A DNA stretch of 64,000 nt from Planctomycetota bacterium (lineage in GTDB: Bacteria > Planctomycetota > Phycisphaerae > UBA1845), in assembly GCA_016200265.1 (NCBI GenBank), contig JACQFE010000045.1:62001-126000 (forward strand), written 5' to 3'. Shown here in pieces: positions 18,596 to 27,797 of this stretch (position 1 is the stretch's first letter; each line of letters begins with the position of its first letter). A model generated the notes under the pieces. The model was not told the DNA's origin and made no database searches. It saw nothing but the letters and a program-made list of their open reading frames with translations. The translations under genes and the position numbers were made by a program.

Positions 18596-21196
18596 ATGAT
18601 ACGTGATCTGGACTCCAACTCGGCTGCACAATCGCGTGACGATGAATTGCTGCGCGTGCTGGAATCCGTCGCCGCACGTCGGTTGAGGGGCGAACACGTT
18701 CCGGATGCCGAAGTGGTTCGGGCGTATCCCGACCTGCTTCCCGAACTTCAAGAAACACTCGCCGGACTCAGCTTGGCGGAAACGGCGCAAAAGCGCGCGC
18801 GGCGTCGGGCGCGTTTTCCCTCATCGCTGGGCGAATACGAACTGCACGAAGTGGTCGGCCGTGGTGCGATGGGCGTGGTTTACCGGGCTGTCCACCGGGC
18901 CACGCATCAAGAAGTTGCGATCAAATTCATGCGCAACGGCCCGTTCGCGGGGGTGGATGACCAGGCCCGATTTGAGCGGGAAGCACGAATTCTGTCCCAA
19001 CTCAAACATTCCCACATTGTGACCATCCATGATTCCGGCTACACGGACGACGGCTTCTACCTGGTGATGGATTACGTTGATGGCAAACCATTGGATCAAT
19101 ATTGTGCCGATCATCTTCTGGACCTTCGCTCCAGGGTGGAATTATTCGCCGAGGTTTGCGAGGCGGTTCACAACGCCCATCTCCGTGGGGTGATCCATCG
19201 CGACCTGAAACCTGGGAACATTCTCATCAACACCCAGGGCGAGCCCAGGGTGCTTGATTTTGGTCTCGCGAAAATGGATGGCGCTCAGGTCGATTCAGCG
19301 GCCAGTATCTTCAGCATGACCATGACCGGTCAGTTTGTGGGCTCCCTTCCATGGAGCAGCCCGGAACAAGCCCAGGGACAGGGGCATTCAGTGGACCTCC
19401 GAAGCGATGTGTATTCCCTCGGCGTCATACTCTATCAGGTTCTTCTGCAGAGATTCCCTTATTCGATCATGGGAAACATTCGCGACGTCATCGATCGAAT
19501 CATCACAGAGGCTCCCGCCCGACCGTCCGGCATTTGCCCCGGGATCAACGACGAACTTGACACGATCCTATTGAAAAGCCTGGCGAAGGAGCGGGAACGC
19601 CGATATCAGAGCGCCGGTGACCTTGCCGCGGAACTCAAACGATATCTTGCCGGAGAGCCCATTGAGGCGAAGCGCGACAGTTCATGGTACCTGGTTCGAA
19701 AGGCGCTGCGCCGGCACCGAATCGCGGCGGCGGCCATTTCGTCGTTCGTGGTTCTTTCGATCGTCTTCAGCGTCATCGTGTCAGTGATGTACCAGCGCGC
19801 GCAACGCGAGGCTGACCGAGCGAACCGAACCCTGCGGTTCCTTCAGGATACGTTGTTTCAGGCGAGTTCGCAGCGCATGGGAAGCGACGCAACGCTCGCG
19901 CAGGCCCTCGATGAGGTCTCCGCGCGGATCCGGAGTGAGTTTGTTGATGACCCTGCGATCGAAGCCACGCTCCAGTACACCCTGGGGTCCGCGTATGAAA
20001 CGATCTGGCGGAAGGAAGAGGCCGTGATGCACTTGCAAACGGCATTGGAGCTGGATCGCAAAGCAAAGGGCGCAAACCACCCTGATACGCAGCGCACCAT
20101 GGTCTTGCTGGGAATGGTTCTGGCGGAACTGGATCGTCCGGAGAGCATCGAACTGCTCCGGGAGGCGCTGCGGATTCGGCAATTGCTTTATGGTAAAGAT
20201 CACCCGTTGGTTGCCGACAGTGAGAGCGAATTAGCTTACGCGCTGTGGGCGGCGGCGAGGCCCGCTCAATGGGGGGAAAGCGAACGATATTATCGCGATG
20301 CCCTGAATCTTTATCGCCACACGCTGGGGAGGGAACATGCCCACGTTGCTCGATGTCTGACGAGCTATGCGTTGATGTTGCACGCCCGTGGTTTCACTCA
20401 AGAGTCGTTGCAGTCCTTCACCAACGCCTGCGACATGTGCCATCGCCTGCTCGGCGACGATCATCAATTTACTCTTGAATGCCGCCTCGGGCTTGCTGAA
20501 GTTCTCTCGGAACTGGGGCGATATCAAGACGCACAACAGTTGTTCGATGATGTCGTGCCTCGTTCGGCGCGATTGTTTGGCGCGCAAGCAATGCCGAGGC
20601 TGCTGCGGCAGAAGGCGAATTTGCAATTGGCCCAGAGTGATCACGAAGGGGCGGAGAAATTGTTCTACGACTCGATCGCAACGTGGTGCAACGAACTGGC
20701 TCACCACAACAAACAGGACCATACGAATCTTGTCGAAGACGCGGCATCCCTGAGGAACGATCTTTCTCCGGAGGATGCGGATGACGCCTGTATTCGAGCC
20801 GTTGAGCATTGCTACGACGTCAGCCAAAATGTAGCCGAAGCCGCCCGGTCGCTGGCCTCACTCAGCAAACTCCGACAGAAGCAAGGCCGTTTTGCCAGTG
20901 CCGTCCGACTTTCGCGAGAGGCGATGAAGTTCTTTGAACTCCGCCCCGACTGGTTTGTGGGCTCGCAAGTGTGGACCGTGCGGCTGCTGGCCCAAAACCT
21001 CTTGTCTTTGCATGAAACGAAAGAAGCTGAAGAAGTGCTGATGAAGGCCTACCAGCGTTTGGGCCCTTACCTGGGTGATGATGACGACTCGTTGCAACAG
21101 CTCAGAAACGAACTGGTCCATCTTTATGAGCAGTCCGGCCGAGCCGACCAAGTCGATGCCTTGAAGCAGGCACTCGCAAGACGTACCTCTTCCTGA
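18596..21196 (+). CDS. Membrane Ser/Thr protein kinase with TPR-rich sensor region
   Basis: An N-terminal PknB-like kinase domain spans ~75-345: glycine loop GRGAMGVVYRAVHR, ATP-binding Lys in EVAIKFM, catalytic loop GVIHRDLKPGNILI, LDFGLAKMDG and the SPEQAQGQGHSVDLRSDVYS segment. All key catalytic residues are present, so it should be active. A single transmembrane helix follows (~380-400, ISSFVVLSIVFSVIVSVMY), then ~460 residues of TPR-like helices (MHLQTALELDRKA, LFDDVVPRSARLF). I chose ATG 18596; a TTG at 18488 overlapping the sigma stop would add 36 non-conserved residues. It probably phosphorylates the adjacent sigma factor or a shared partner. 866 residues. Confidence 0.92.
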   Translation: MIRDLDSNSAAQSRDDELLRVLESVAARRLRGEHVPDAEVVRAYPDLLPELQETLAGLSLAETAQKRARRRARFPSSLGEYELHEVVGRGAMGVVYRAVHRATHQEVAIKFMRNGPFAGVDDQARFEREARILSQLKHSHIVTIHDSGYTDDGFYLVMDYVDGKPLDQYCADHLLDLRSRVELFAEVCEAVHNAHLRGVIHRDLKPGNILINTQGEPRVLDFGLAKMDGAQVDSAASIFSMTMTGQFVGSLPWSSPEQAQGQGHSVDLRSDVYSLGVILYQVLLQRFPYSIMGNIRDVIDRIITEAPARPSGICPGINDELDTILLKSLAKERERRYQSAGDLAAELKRYLAGEPIEAKRDSSWYLVRKALRRHRIAAAAISSFVVLSIVFSVIVSVMYQRAQREADRANRTLRFLQDTLFQASSQRMGSDATLAQALDEVSARIRSEFVDDPAIEATLQYTLGSAYETIWRKEEAVMHLQTALELDRKAKGANHPDTQRTMVLLGMVLAELDRPESIELLREALRIRQLLYGKDHPLVADSESELAYALWAAARPAQWGESERYYRDALNLYRHTLGREHAHVARCLTSYALMLHARGFTQESLQSFTNACDMCHRLLGDDHQFTLECRLGLAEVLSELGRYQDAQQLFDDVVPRSARLFGAQAMPRLLRQKANLQLAQSDHEGAEKLFYDSIATWCNELAHHNKQDHTNLVEDAASLRNDLSPEDADDACIRAVEHCYDVSQNVAEAARSLASLSKLRQKQGRFASAVRLSREAMKFFELRPDWFVGSQVWTVRLLAQNLLSLHETKEAEEVLMKAYQRLGPYLGDDDDSLQQLRNELVHLYEQSGRADQVDALKQALARRTSS

Positions 21197-21375
21197 TTGC
21201 CGCAAGCGTCCGGTCCCTATAGTGGCGTTGGATCGCCCCCGTCCCTTTCGCAATTCTTTCCGTTCAAGCGTCGCCCGGAATCCAATTCCAAACGACAATT
21301 TCTCAGAGCGCGCGGTGATGAGTTGTTGATCTCTTTGATAGGTGCCGCGTCGCGGCCGACCTGCCGAAATTCAGA

Positions 21376-21382
21376 AAGGAGG
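21376..21382 (+). promoter_or_regulatory. Strong ribosome-binding site AAGGAGG
   Basis: AAGGAGG lies 8 bases before the ATG at 21391. It fixes the start of the beta-propeller gene even though this gives an N-terminal extension of ~45 residues before the hydrophobic signal segment. Confidence 0.75.
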
Positions 21383-21390
21383 CTTCCCAT

Positions 21391-22494
21391 ATGCACAATG
21401 GTCCCATTGAACGAATAGGCGAACGCCAATCCTGCTACCAAGGGATTACGGTACGACCCGCTTGGCGAGCTGTGCTGCGCACTCGTCTGGTTTTGCTTCG
21501 CGAGAGTTTCAGACGCCGTGGGAAATCGAGGTGGCTAATCGCATGTGCATGTTTCCTTTGGTCAATCTCCCCGCTGCAGGCGGATGATCTCTGGGTAAGC
21601 GGTTACTTTGCAAATTCGGTGACTCACTACTCCAGCGTGGATGGTTCCAATCTGGGATCCCTTACCGGTGGAACCGTTCAGCTCCCACAAATCGCCCGTA
21701 TCGGCCAGGACGGCCTGCTCTACTTGGCCAACGAGGGACTGAACAACGTCTTGCGATTCGATCCTCGGACAATGCAGTTTGTAGACGTTTTTGTGTCGAG
21801 CGGATCGGGAGGACTCAACGGTCCCACAGGTCTTGTGTTCGGCCCGGATGGAAACCTCTATGTAGGAAGCTTCGGAACCAACGCGATCTTGAGATATGAC
21901 GGCCACACCGGGACATTTATTGATGCATTCGTACCTTCCGGAAGCGGGGGTTTGAATGGGCCTGATATTGGAGTCGCGTTCGGCCCGGATGGGAACCTGT
22001 ACGTTCCAAGCTTTGGAAACAACCGGGTCTTGCGTTTTGATGGCTCAACCGGAGCGTTTCTGGGCGTTTTCATCAACGGAGGATTGGCGACGCTGCCTGG
22101 GCCCCGCGACATCATTTTTCGACCCGATGGCTTTGTTTATGTCACGAGTGAAACGGGAAACAAGGTCGCTCGATTCAATGCAACATCAGGAGCATTTGTA
22201 AGCAATTTCGTGGCAACTGGATCGGGGGGATTGAACGGGGCGGCAGGAATGAACTTTGGGAACGATGGATTTCTGTATGTTTCATCCTCTCGCAACGATC
22301 AAGTTCTGCGCTACGACGGGACGACAGGCGCCTTTGTGAACGCGTTTGAATCCGGTGTCGACGGCCCCACAGGAATCCTCAATTACTCGGTGCCGCCGCC
22401 GGTACCCACCATGTCCGCCTGGGGCGGAGTTTGTTTGACATTTCTCCTACTCATTGCCGGAACATTGCGGTGTGCCAAATCGAATGCCGGATGA
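21391..22494 (+). CDS. Secreted NHL-type beta-propeller with IPTL-CTERM-like sorting tail
   Basis: This 367-residue protein has a basic N-terminal extension (1-45), then a signal peptide (WLIACACFLWSISPLQADD). Residues ~65-330 contain six repeated blades of the GPTGLVFGPDGNLYVGSFG and NNRVLRFDGSTGAFLGVF type, as in NHL/SMP-30-like propellers. The C-terminus reads VPTMSAWGGVCLTFLLLIAG followed by TLRCAK: a Pro-Thr-x-Ser-x-Trp-Gly motif, a hydrophobic helix and a basic end. This matches the plan of IPTL-CTERM protein-sorting signals. It should be processed by an exosortase-like enzyme, none of which is in this window. Position after the sigma-kinase pair is suggestive only. Confidence 0.85.
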   Translation: MHNGPIERIGERQSCYQGITVRPAWRAVLRTRLVLLRESFRRRGKSRWLIACACFLWSISPLQADDLWVSGYFANSVTHYSSVDGSNLGSLTGGTVQLPQIARIGQDGLLYLANEGLNNVLRFDPRTMQFVDVFVSSGSGGLNGPTGLVFGPDGNLYVGSFGTNAILRYDGHTGTFIDAFVPSGSGGLNGPDIGVAFGPDGNLYVPSFGNNRVLRFDGSTGAFLGVFINGGLATLPGPRDIIFRPDGFVYVTSETGNKVARFNATSGAFVSNFVATGSGGLNGAAGMNFGNDGFLYVSSSRNDQVLRYDGTTGAFVNAFESGVDGPTGILNYSVPPPVPTMSAWGGVCLTFLLLIAGTLRCAKSNAG

Positions 22495-22914
22495 AATCAG
22501 AGAAATACTGCAGAAGTCACGAGTATTTTGGTTTTCCTTGCTGAATTCCGACCGTTTTTTGAATTCGCAATGTGAGAGGAACACGCGCGGGCTATCGTAA
22601 CGCCAGCTCGAACGGATCGTGTGAGCGATCGAACACTTGTTACGTTGGAAACAAAAAATGAATCACGTGACAAGGGCGATGACGGTTGTGACAATGGTGC
22701 TTCTCGCAGGGGAGCAAGTGCCGTCAGACAAGAAGCCGAAATCTGATTCAGCGACTCGCGAACACAGCGAAAGATTTGGACTATGAAATGCGTGCTCCAA
22801 ATGCGAGCGATTCCACGAGCCCCACTCACAAAGACCAATAGACGAAGGACAATTGCAATGTCGCAAACGAATGCCGTACCGATGTTCGTCTTGATTTCCC
22901 TGGGACCATTTTAT
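22495..22914. other. Intergenic region, 420 bp, mostly empty
   Basis: This gap between the propeller gene and the 3' end of rex (minus strand) contains one possible 42-codon frame (22658-22786), listed separately. A 113-codon frame on the minus strand (22497-22838) has no ribosome-binding site and unusual Ser/Arg-rich composition and is not credible. No RNA gene or repeat is visible. Confidence 0.4.
22658..22786 (+). CDS. Possible small peptide with signal-like N-terminus
   Basis: A 42-residue frame starts at ATG 22658. It begins with a short hydrophobic run (AMTVVTMVLLAGE), then a Lys/Ser/Asp-rich tail. There is only a weak GGAA upstream. It may be a real small protein, the leftover of a decayed exported protein, or chance. 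No homologous family is recognised. Confidence 0.2.
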   Translation: MNHVTRAMTVVTMVLLAGEQVPSDKKPKSDSATREHSERFGL

Positions 22915-23556
22915 TCAAGCTTGGCCGGCAATTTGGAATGATAACTGTTCAAGCTGGACGGCAAGGTCGACCGATGCGACGGCAACGTCGGCATCGACGT
23001 GGAGCGTCACGGGGGCGAAGTTGAGGATGCCGCGAATGCCCGCGGCGACCATAGTCTCGGCAGCAGCTTGTGCGGCGGTGGCCGGTACTGCGAGGATTCC
23101 CAGCCTCACGTCGCGCTCGGCCACTACTTTGGGCAAGTCGCTCATGGGACGAATTCTCGCGGATTCAATGCCGGGAACGGATTGGCCGACTTTTTTTGGA
23201 TCGGCGTCAAAGACGGCGGCGACTTCGAAGCCGCGCTTGTCGAATCCATGATAAGCACCTAGCGCCCGCCCGAGATTTCCAAACCCAACAAGCACGACAG
23301 GCGCCGTCTTGTCAGTGCCGAGGATTTGACGCAATCGCGGCCCAAGCTCGCTCACGCGATATCCGACGCCGGCCTGTCCAAATTGACCGAAATGAGCGAG
23401 GTCTTTGCGAACCTGGGCATCGGAAATCCCAAGCGGATCGCCAAGCTGGCGGCTGGATATCGTCCGGCGATTGTGCGCTTGAAAGAAATCCAGCTGGCGC
23501 AAGTAAAGGCTTAAGCGTTGAACCGCCGCAGCCGGTACGTTTTCGGCTCTCGCCAT
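22915..23556 (-). CDS. rex: Redox-sensing transcriptional repressor Rex
   Basis: Rex senses the NADH/NAD ratio: it binds operators when NADH is low and leaves DNA when NADH rises, derepressing fermentative and respiratory genes. The 213-residue protein has the N-terminal winged helix (RLSLYLRQLDFF, SSRQLGDPLGISDAQVRKDL, the DNA-contacting part, and GQFGQAGVGYRV). The Rossmann fold begins at ~85 (VVLVGFGNLGRALGAY, with the Gly-rich loop) and includes the C-terminal domain-swap helix. Length and order match the family. A sigma-70-like promoter lies ~85 bases upstream. The gene is alone on its strand here, so its regulon cannot be read from context. Confidence 0.95.
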   Translation of the reverse strand: MARAENVPAAAVQRLSLYLRQLDFFQAHNRRTISSRQLGDPLGISDAQVRKDLAHFGQFGQAGVGYRVSELGPRLRQILGTDKTAPVVLVGFGNLGRALGAYHGFDKRGFEVAAVFDADPKKVGQSVPGIESARIRPMSDLPKVVAERDVRLGILAVPATAAQAAAETMVAAGIRGILNFAPVTLHVDADVAVASVDLAVQLEQLSFQIAGQA

Positions 23557-23639
23557 GAATTCAAGATCCGCAACACCAGCAACAGATCAATGTGCCGAGG
23601 CAGCATCGTGCAAATTACAATGGATTCCGGCTTGCCGCG

Positions 23640-23669
23640 ACTATAGCTCAGGCGAAATTTCAAAGTCAA
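23640..23669 (-). promoter_or_regulatory. Putative sigma-70 promoter of rex
   Basis: On the minus strand, TTGACT (23664-23669) and TATAGT (23640-23645) are separated by 18 bases, a good match to -35 and -10 consensus. Transcription would start about 75-80 bases before the rex ATG. A perfect 12-bp palindrome CCTCATATGAGG lies just upstream at 23683-23694 and could be an operator; it does not match the usual Rex box (TTGTGA...TCACAA). Confidence 0.55.
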
Positions 23670-23953
23670 GACGCGAGCTTTACCTCATATGAGGCTATCC
23701 TTCTCTTATGAAGATGGGAAGGACTCGTGCGCCATGGCTTGACACGGTGGGATCAATGGTTACTTTTCGCAAATCGATGTGCGACGATGTCGTTCCCACT
23801 GTGGGAAGAATGGCAACCGGGTTGCCACGCAGCGGTTGGCCAATGAACTGACGCTTTATCGACCTCGAAGTTCAAAACCCTGTGCGACAACCCTTCCCTC
23901 TTAATGTCAACTGTTTGATGAACTTTCGAGATATGGCGTGCGCGGCGAGGGGA

Positions 23954-25027
23954 ATGCCTCGGCTCTTAAAGAGAACGAATCGGTGGTGCATTGCGCTTGC
24001 CACGATTTGGATCTGTCTCATTGGCGCAGGCCGGCTGAATGCGCAAGACGCCGAGGACCAGGCGATCGATGCGATTTGCAAGCTCGACGCTATTTCGCCG
24101 AACGATTATCAGCGAATTTCCGGTTGGGTGGAATTGCAGTTGAAGAAGCTAGCGGCCGTACCGGAAACAAGCCGTCCGGCCGAAGTCACCAAATTCCGGG
24201 AGCGGTTCAAGGCTCGGTACGACAACAAAGAGAATACGCCACAGTGCAAAGCACAGTTGGCGATCCAGGCGGCCGGCGTCGCGGTGGCGAAATTCGCCGA
24301 CGCGAAATTGGATCGCTTTATTGCAGCGGCACTCGCGCGGGCCTTGCTCGACATGGACCGCATCGAAACACTGCCCGGCCTGCTCGCTGGGCTGAAAAGT
24401 TCACAGCCCGCCGCGCGGTCGCTCTCCGCTCGCGCCTTGGAAAAACTAAAGACGGCGATTGTCGGAGAGAAGGACAAACTCGACCAGACGATCGCCGCCC
24501 TTCGGGAAGCGGGCGTCAATGAGCCAAATTCCTTCGTCCTCCAAAAAATCTATTCCGCGTTTCCAATTGCGACTCCCCCGGGCCCGGTCGTCGATGCGAT
24601 TTTGGCGATTCTCGACAAGCGGCTCGCGACCCGGAAGCAATCCCCGATTTGTGATGGTGCGGAAATTGCAGCGTTTGAATTCCTCCGCACGCCGGCTGTC
24701 GTCGGCGCGATGACACCTGAGCAAAGATCCCAGCTCGCCAAGTCCGTGGCCACTTTTCTTCGTCTTGACGCGGAACGATATGGTGCCGCCGAGTTGAGTT
24801 TCGAGGAAATGGATCGGCTGGAACGCTCGCTAGACGCCGAAGAGGATATCTTCAGTCAAATCGTCCCCGGCAAGGGCGGCAAGATTCGCGATGCCCTCGC
24901 GGCAAACGGCCATGACGGACGGGCGGAAGTCATGACGCAGTCCTACCTTTGGATCGGCAATTCGCAAAACAATGAGGCCGGTGCGCTGAATGCGACGCCG
25001 CTGAATGTGCCCATTGGTGCTCCATGA
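23954..25027 (+). CDS. Exported helical protein of unknown function
   Basis: The frame is open from 23882, but ATG 23954 has a GAGGGGA site directly upstream and leads straight into a signal peptide (WCIALATIWICLIGAGRLNA, cleavage near NAQD). The mature ~330-residue part is almost wholly alpha-helical, with Ala/Leu/Lys/Glu-rich segments (IAAALARALLDMDRIETLPG, SLSARALEKLKTAIVGEKD) suggestive of HEAT/ARM-like or other helical repeats. No catalytic motif is visible. It lies 75 bases upstream of the peptide transporter genes on the same strand and could be part of their unit. Not assigned to a family. Confidence 0.65.
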   Translation: MPRLLKRTNRWCIALATIWICLIGAGRLNAQDAEDQAIDAICKLDAISPNDYQRISGWVELQLKKLAAVPETSRPAEVTKFRERFKARYDNKENTPQCKAQLAIQAAGVAVAKFADAKLDRFIAAALARALLDMDRIETLPGLLAGLKSSQPAARSLSARALEKLKTAIVGEKDKLDQTIAALREAGVNEPNSFVLQKIYSAFPIATPPGPVVDAILAILDKRLATRKQSPICDGAEIAAFEFLRTPAVVGAMTPEQRSQLAKSVATFLRLDAERYGAAELSFEEMDRLERSLDAEEDIFSQIVPGKGGKIRDALAANGHDGRAEVMTQSYLWIGNSQNNEAGALNATPLNVPIGAP

Positions 25028-25101
25028 GCTATCCAACTCACGGGTTTCTTTAATCCCTCAAGCTGGACAAATGCCCCCCGTCGACGCACCATGATCCCGA
25101 C

Positions 25102-26880
25102 ATGATGCGATCCATCGTTTTGATCTGCTTCGGCCTATTGCTCCCGATATTGGTTGCCTATCGCTTTGCAGAACGCGAGCCTCGCGCGGATTTCACGTAC
25201 GTGAATCCGTCCGGCGTTCACACGCTCGATCCTGCGAGGATGAGCTGGACGCAGGATTTCCGAATCGCGCTGAATGTCTGGGAGGGACTGACTTCGTGGG
25301 ACCCAAAGACATTGGCGCCGATCGCGGGAGCGGCCTATTTTCCTCCGGAAATTTCCAGCGATCGCCTTACATACACGTTTCGAATCCGTGAAGACGCTCG
25401 ATGGTCGAACGGCGACCCAGTGACTGCCGCGGACTTCATTCGCGGCTGGCGACGTGCGATGGAGCCGGGAACGGCCGCTGACTATGCCTTCCTTTTCACC
25501 GATCACATCGCCGGCGCGGAAGACTACGTGCGATGGAGGCAAGAGACGTTCGATCTTCTGAAATCTCTCGATACAGTCGCGCAAGCAGTGGAACACGACG
25601 CCGCATTTGATCAGGCCGCCAAGGATGCTGAAGAGCATTTTTCAAACGTAGCGGTTGAGTCGCCGGATGATCGCACGCTGATCCTCCGATTGACCCGCCC
25701 ATGTCCGTATTTCATCGACCTCACCGGCTTTCCCACGCTGCTCCCAATTCACAAGAGCATTGAACTCCTTCGGGCGCAATACCGCGGCGCACCCTACAAT
25801 CGTCTCGGTCTCGTGACCTACGATCCCCAATGGACGAAGCCCGATTATCACGCCAATGGCTATTCGGGATTAGTCACGAATGGCTCGTACAGGATCGCCG
25901 ATTGGCAATTCAAACGCCGCGTGCGGATGACGACCAATCCTCATTATCGAGACGCCGCGCGGCTTGCGTGCCGTACGATCGACATGCTGGAATTTGATAA
26001 CTTGAGCGCGTCGATCATGGCCTACGAGTCCGGAGATGTTGACTTTCTCACCGATTTGAGCGTCCCCTATGAGCACGAGCTGTTTCGGCGCTCAACAAAC
26101 GGCGAGCGTCCGGATTTCAAATCGTGCAAGGTGCTGGCGACGTACTTTTTCAATTTCAACTGCGTTGATGAAGAAGTCAATGGACGGGTCAATCCATTTC
26201 GCGATGCCCGTGTTCGTCGCGCGTTCTCCCTGACCGCTGATCGTGAACACATCGTGAACAATGTCCTACGCCGCGGCGACCGCGTGGCGCGATCGTTCGT
26301 TCCCCATGATGCGATCAGCGGATATGGGCCGCCGGAAGGTTTGCAACGAAACGTCGAAGAATCGCGGCGACTGCTCGCGGAGGCGGGATACCCGAATGGC
26401 GAAGGCTTACCACTCATCAACATCCTGTATTCACCGAGCGACGAAAAAGTGTGTCAGGCCATGGCACGAACATGGGAAGATACTCTAAATGTTCGAATCG
26501 ATCTGCGGGCGCTGGAATCCAAGACGTTTGCCGCGGAAAAACGGGAACATCGCTTCATGATCGCCCGTGGAAACTGGTACGCGGACTACAATGACCCGAC
26601 GACGTTTCTCGACACCCTCATCTCGCAAAATGGCAACAATGACAGCGGATATTCAAATTCCGAGTACGACGATCGGCTGCGACGGGCGAATGATGCATCG
26701 GCGGACGAAGAGCGTTTCCGGATTCTGCAGGACGCCGAACGCATGGTCGTCGAGCGAGATTGCCCGATCCTGCCGATCCTCCATCGCGTGGAAATGATCG
26801 CCGTGAAACCGTACGTCCATGGAATCATCCCCAACGCCCGTCTGTGGTTTCCGTTCCGCGAAATTCGAGTGGACCGATGA
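25102..26880 (+). CDS. Oligopeptide/dipeptide ABC transporter substrate-binding protein (OppA/SBP family 5)
   Basis: This 592-residue protein belongs to the OppA/DppA class of periplasmic binding proteins. The N-terminus has an uncleaved-looking hydrophobic segment (SIVLICFGLLLPILVAYRFA) without a lipobox Cys, so it may stay anchored. Family landmarks are TLDPARMSWTQDFRIALNVW, YTFRIREDARWSNGDPVTAADF, the VVESP-like region (VAVESPDDRTLILRLTRPC) and GNWYADYNDPTTFLDTLIS. Length is typical. The next gene starts at its stop codon (ATGA overlap), indicating translational coupling with the two permeases. The transported peptide is unknown. Confidence 0.93.
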   Translation: MMRSIVLICFGLLLPILVAYRFAEREPRADFTYVNPSGVHTLDPARMSWTQDFRIALNVWEGLTSWDPKTLAPIAGAAYFPPEISSDRLTYTFRIREDARWSNGDPVTAADFIRGWRRAMEPGTAADYAFLFTDHIAGAEDYVRWRQETFDLLKSLDTVAQAVEHDAAFDQAAKDAEEHFSNVAVESPDDRTLILRLTRPCPYFIDLTGFPTLLPIHKSIELLRAQYRGAPYNRLGLVTYDPQWTKPDYHANGYSGLVTNGSYRIADWQFKRRVRMTTNPHYRDAARLACRTIDMLEFDNLSASIMAYESGDVDFLTDLSVPYEHELFRRSTNGERPDFKSCKVLATYFFNFNCVDEEVNGRVNPFRDARVRRAFSLTADREHIVNNVLRRGDRVARSFVPHDAISGYGPPEGLQRNVEESRRLLAEAGYPNGEGLPLINILYSPSDEKVCQAMARTWEDTLNVRIDLRALESKTFAAEKREHRFMIARGNWYADYNDPTTFLDTLISQNGNNDSGYSNSEYDDRLRRANDASADEERFRILQDAERMVVERDCPILPILHRVEMIAVKPYVHGIIPNARLWFPFREIRVDR

Positions 26881-27797
26881 CGCGAGGGCTTCTTGGAAGG
26901 TTCGGCGCGGGAATCATCACCGTCTTCTTCGTCTATGCGCTGACGTTTTTGATGGTCGTGTCGATTCCGGGCAATCCGCTGCAAGGCGGAGAACGGAAAA
27001 TGTCACGAGAAGTCGAGGCCGCACTCCGGTCCCGGTATCACATGGACGACAACTGGCGCTACTTCGCCGATTTTCTCGGCGGCGCACTGCACGCCGATCT
27101 GGGTCCGTCCTTTTCGTACCCGGATTGGAATTGCAATCAAATCATATTGTCGGCATTGCCGGTATCGATGCTGGTCGGCGGTCTTGCGATCATCGTCGCA
27201 TTGATGCTGGGGGTGCCGCTGGGCGTGGTCAGCGCCGCACGGCAAGGCGAATGGACCGATGCCTCGTTCCTGAGTGCGACCTTGACCTGCATTTCAATTC
27301 CAACGTTTGTCATCGGCGCATTCCTTCTCTACATCTTTGCGGTGCGTTTGCATTGGGCTCCAATCGGCGGATGGGGAACACTTGCGCATCTTCCGTTGCC
27401 GGTGTTGACACTTTCGTTGCCATTTCTTGCCTACATCACACGGCTCATGCGGGCCGGAATGATCGAAAGCCTCGGCAGCGATTACATTCGAACCGCCATC
27501 GCAAAAGGCGTGTCGCCGCGAGTCGCGATTTGGAAGCACGCATTCAAGCCGGCATTCTTGCCTGTGTTGAGTTATCTTGGTCCAGCGACAGCTCAGGCCA
27601 TGACCGGTTCCTTTGTTGTCGAAAAAGTATTCGGCGTGCCGGGACTTGGGCAGCATTTTGTGAACGCGGCCCTGAATCGCGACCCGGGCTTGGTTTTGAG
27701 CACCGTCCTGGTCTTCTCCGCGCTCCTGGTTGCATTCAACATTGTGATTGATTTTCTCTACACATGGCTCGATCCACGAATTATCGAGGCGGTCTAA
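26877..27797 (+). CDS. Peptide ABC transporter permease, OppB/DppB type
   Basis: This 306-residue protein starts at ATG 26877 inside the stop of the binding-protein gene. It has an N-terminal helix (AGIITVFFVYALTFLMVVSI), the conserved PGNPL after it, and five more helices. The coupling motif reads AIAKGVSPRVAIWKHAFKPA (EAA-like loop that contacts the ATPase), followed by the typical GSFVVEKVFGVPGLGQHFVNA-like segment near the end. Length and topology match the DppB family. It ends one base into the start of the next permease gene. Confidence 0.94.
   Translation: MTRGLLGRFGAGIITVFFVYALTFLMVVSIPGNPLQGGERKMSREVEAALRSRYHMDDNWRYFADFLGGALHADLGPSFSYPDWNCNQIILSALPVSMLVGGLAIIVALMLGVPLGVVSAARQGEWTDASFLSATLTCISIPTFVIGAFLLYIFAVRLHWAPIGGWGTLAHLPLPVLTLSLPFLAYITRLMRAGMIESLGSDYIRTAIAKGVSPRVAIWKHAFKPAFLPVLSYLGPATAQAMTGSFVVEKVFGVPGLGQHFVNAALNRDPGLVLSTVLVFSALLVAFNIVIDFLYTWLDPRIIEAV

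Noticed and set aside
22497..22838. 113-codon minus-strand frame
   Set aside because: No ribosome-binding site, Ser/Arg-rich composition and no recognisable motifs.
23557..23881. A Rex operator upstream of rex
   Set aside because: TTGTAATTTGCACGA on the minus strand is only partly similar to the Rex consensus, so self-regulation cannot be claimed.
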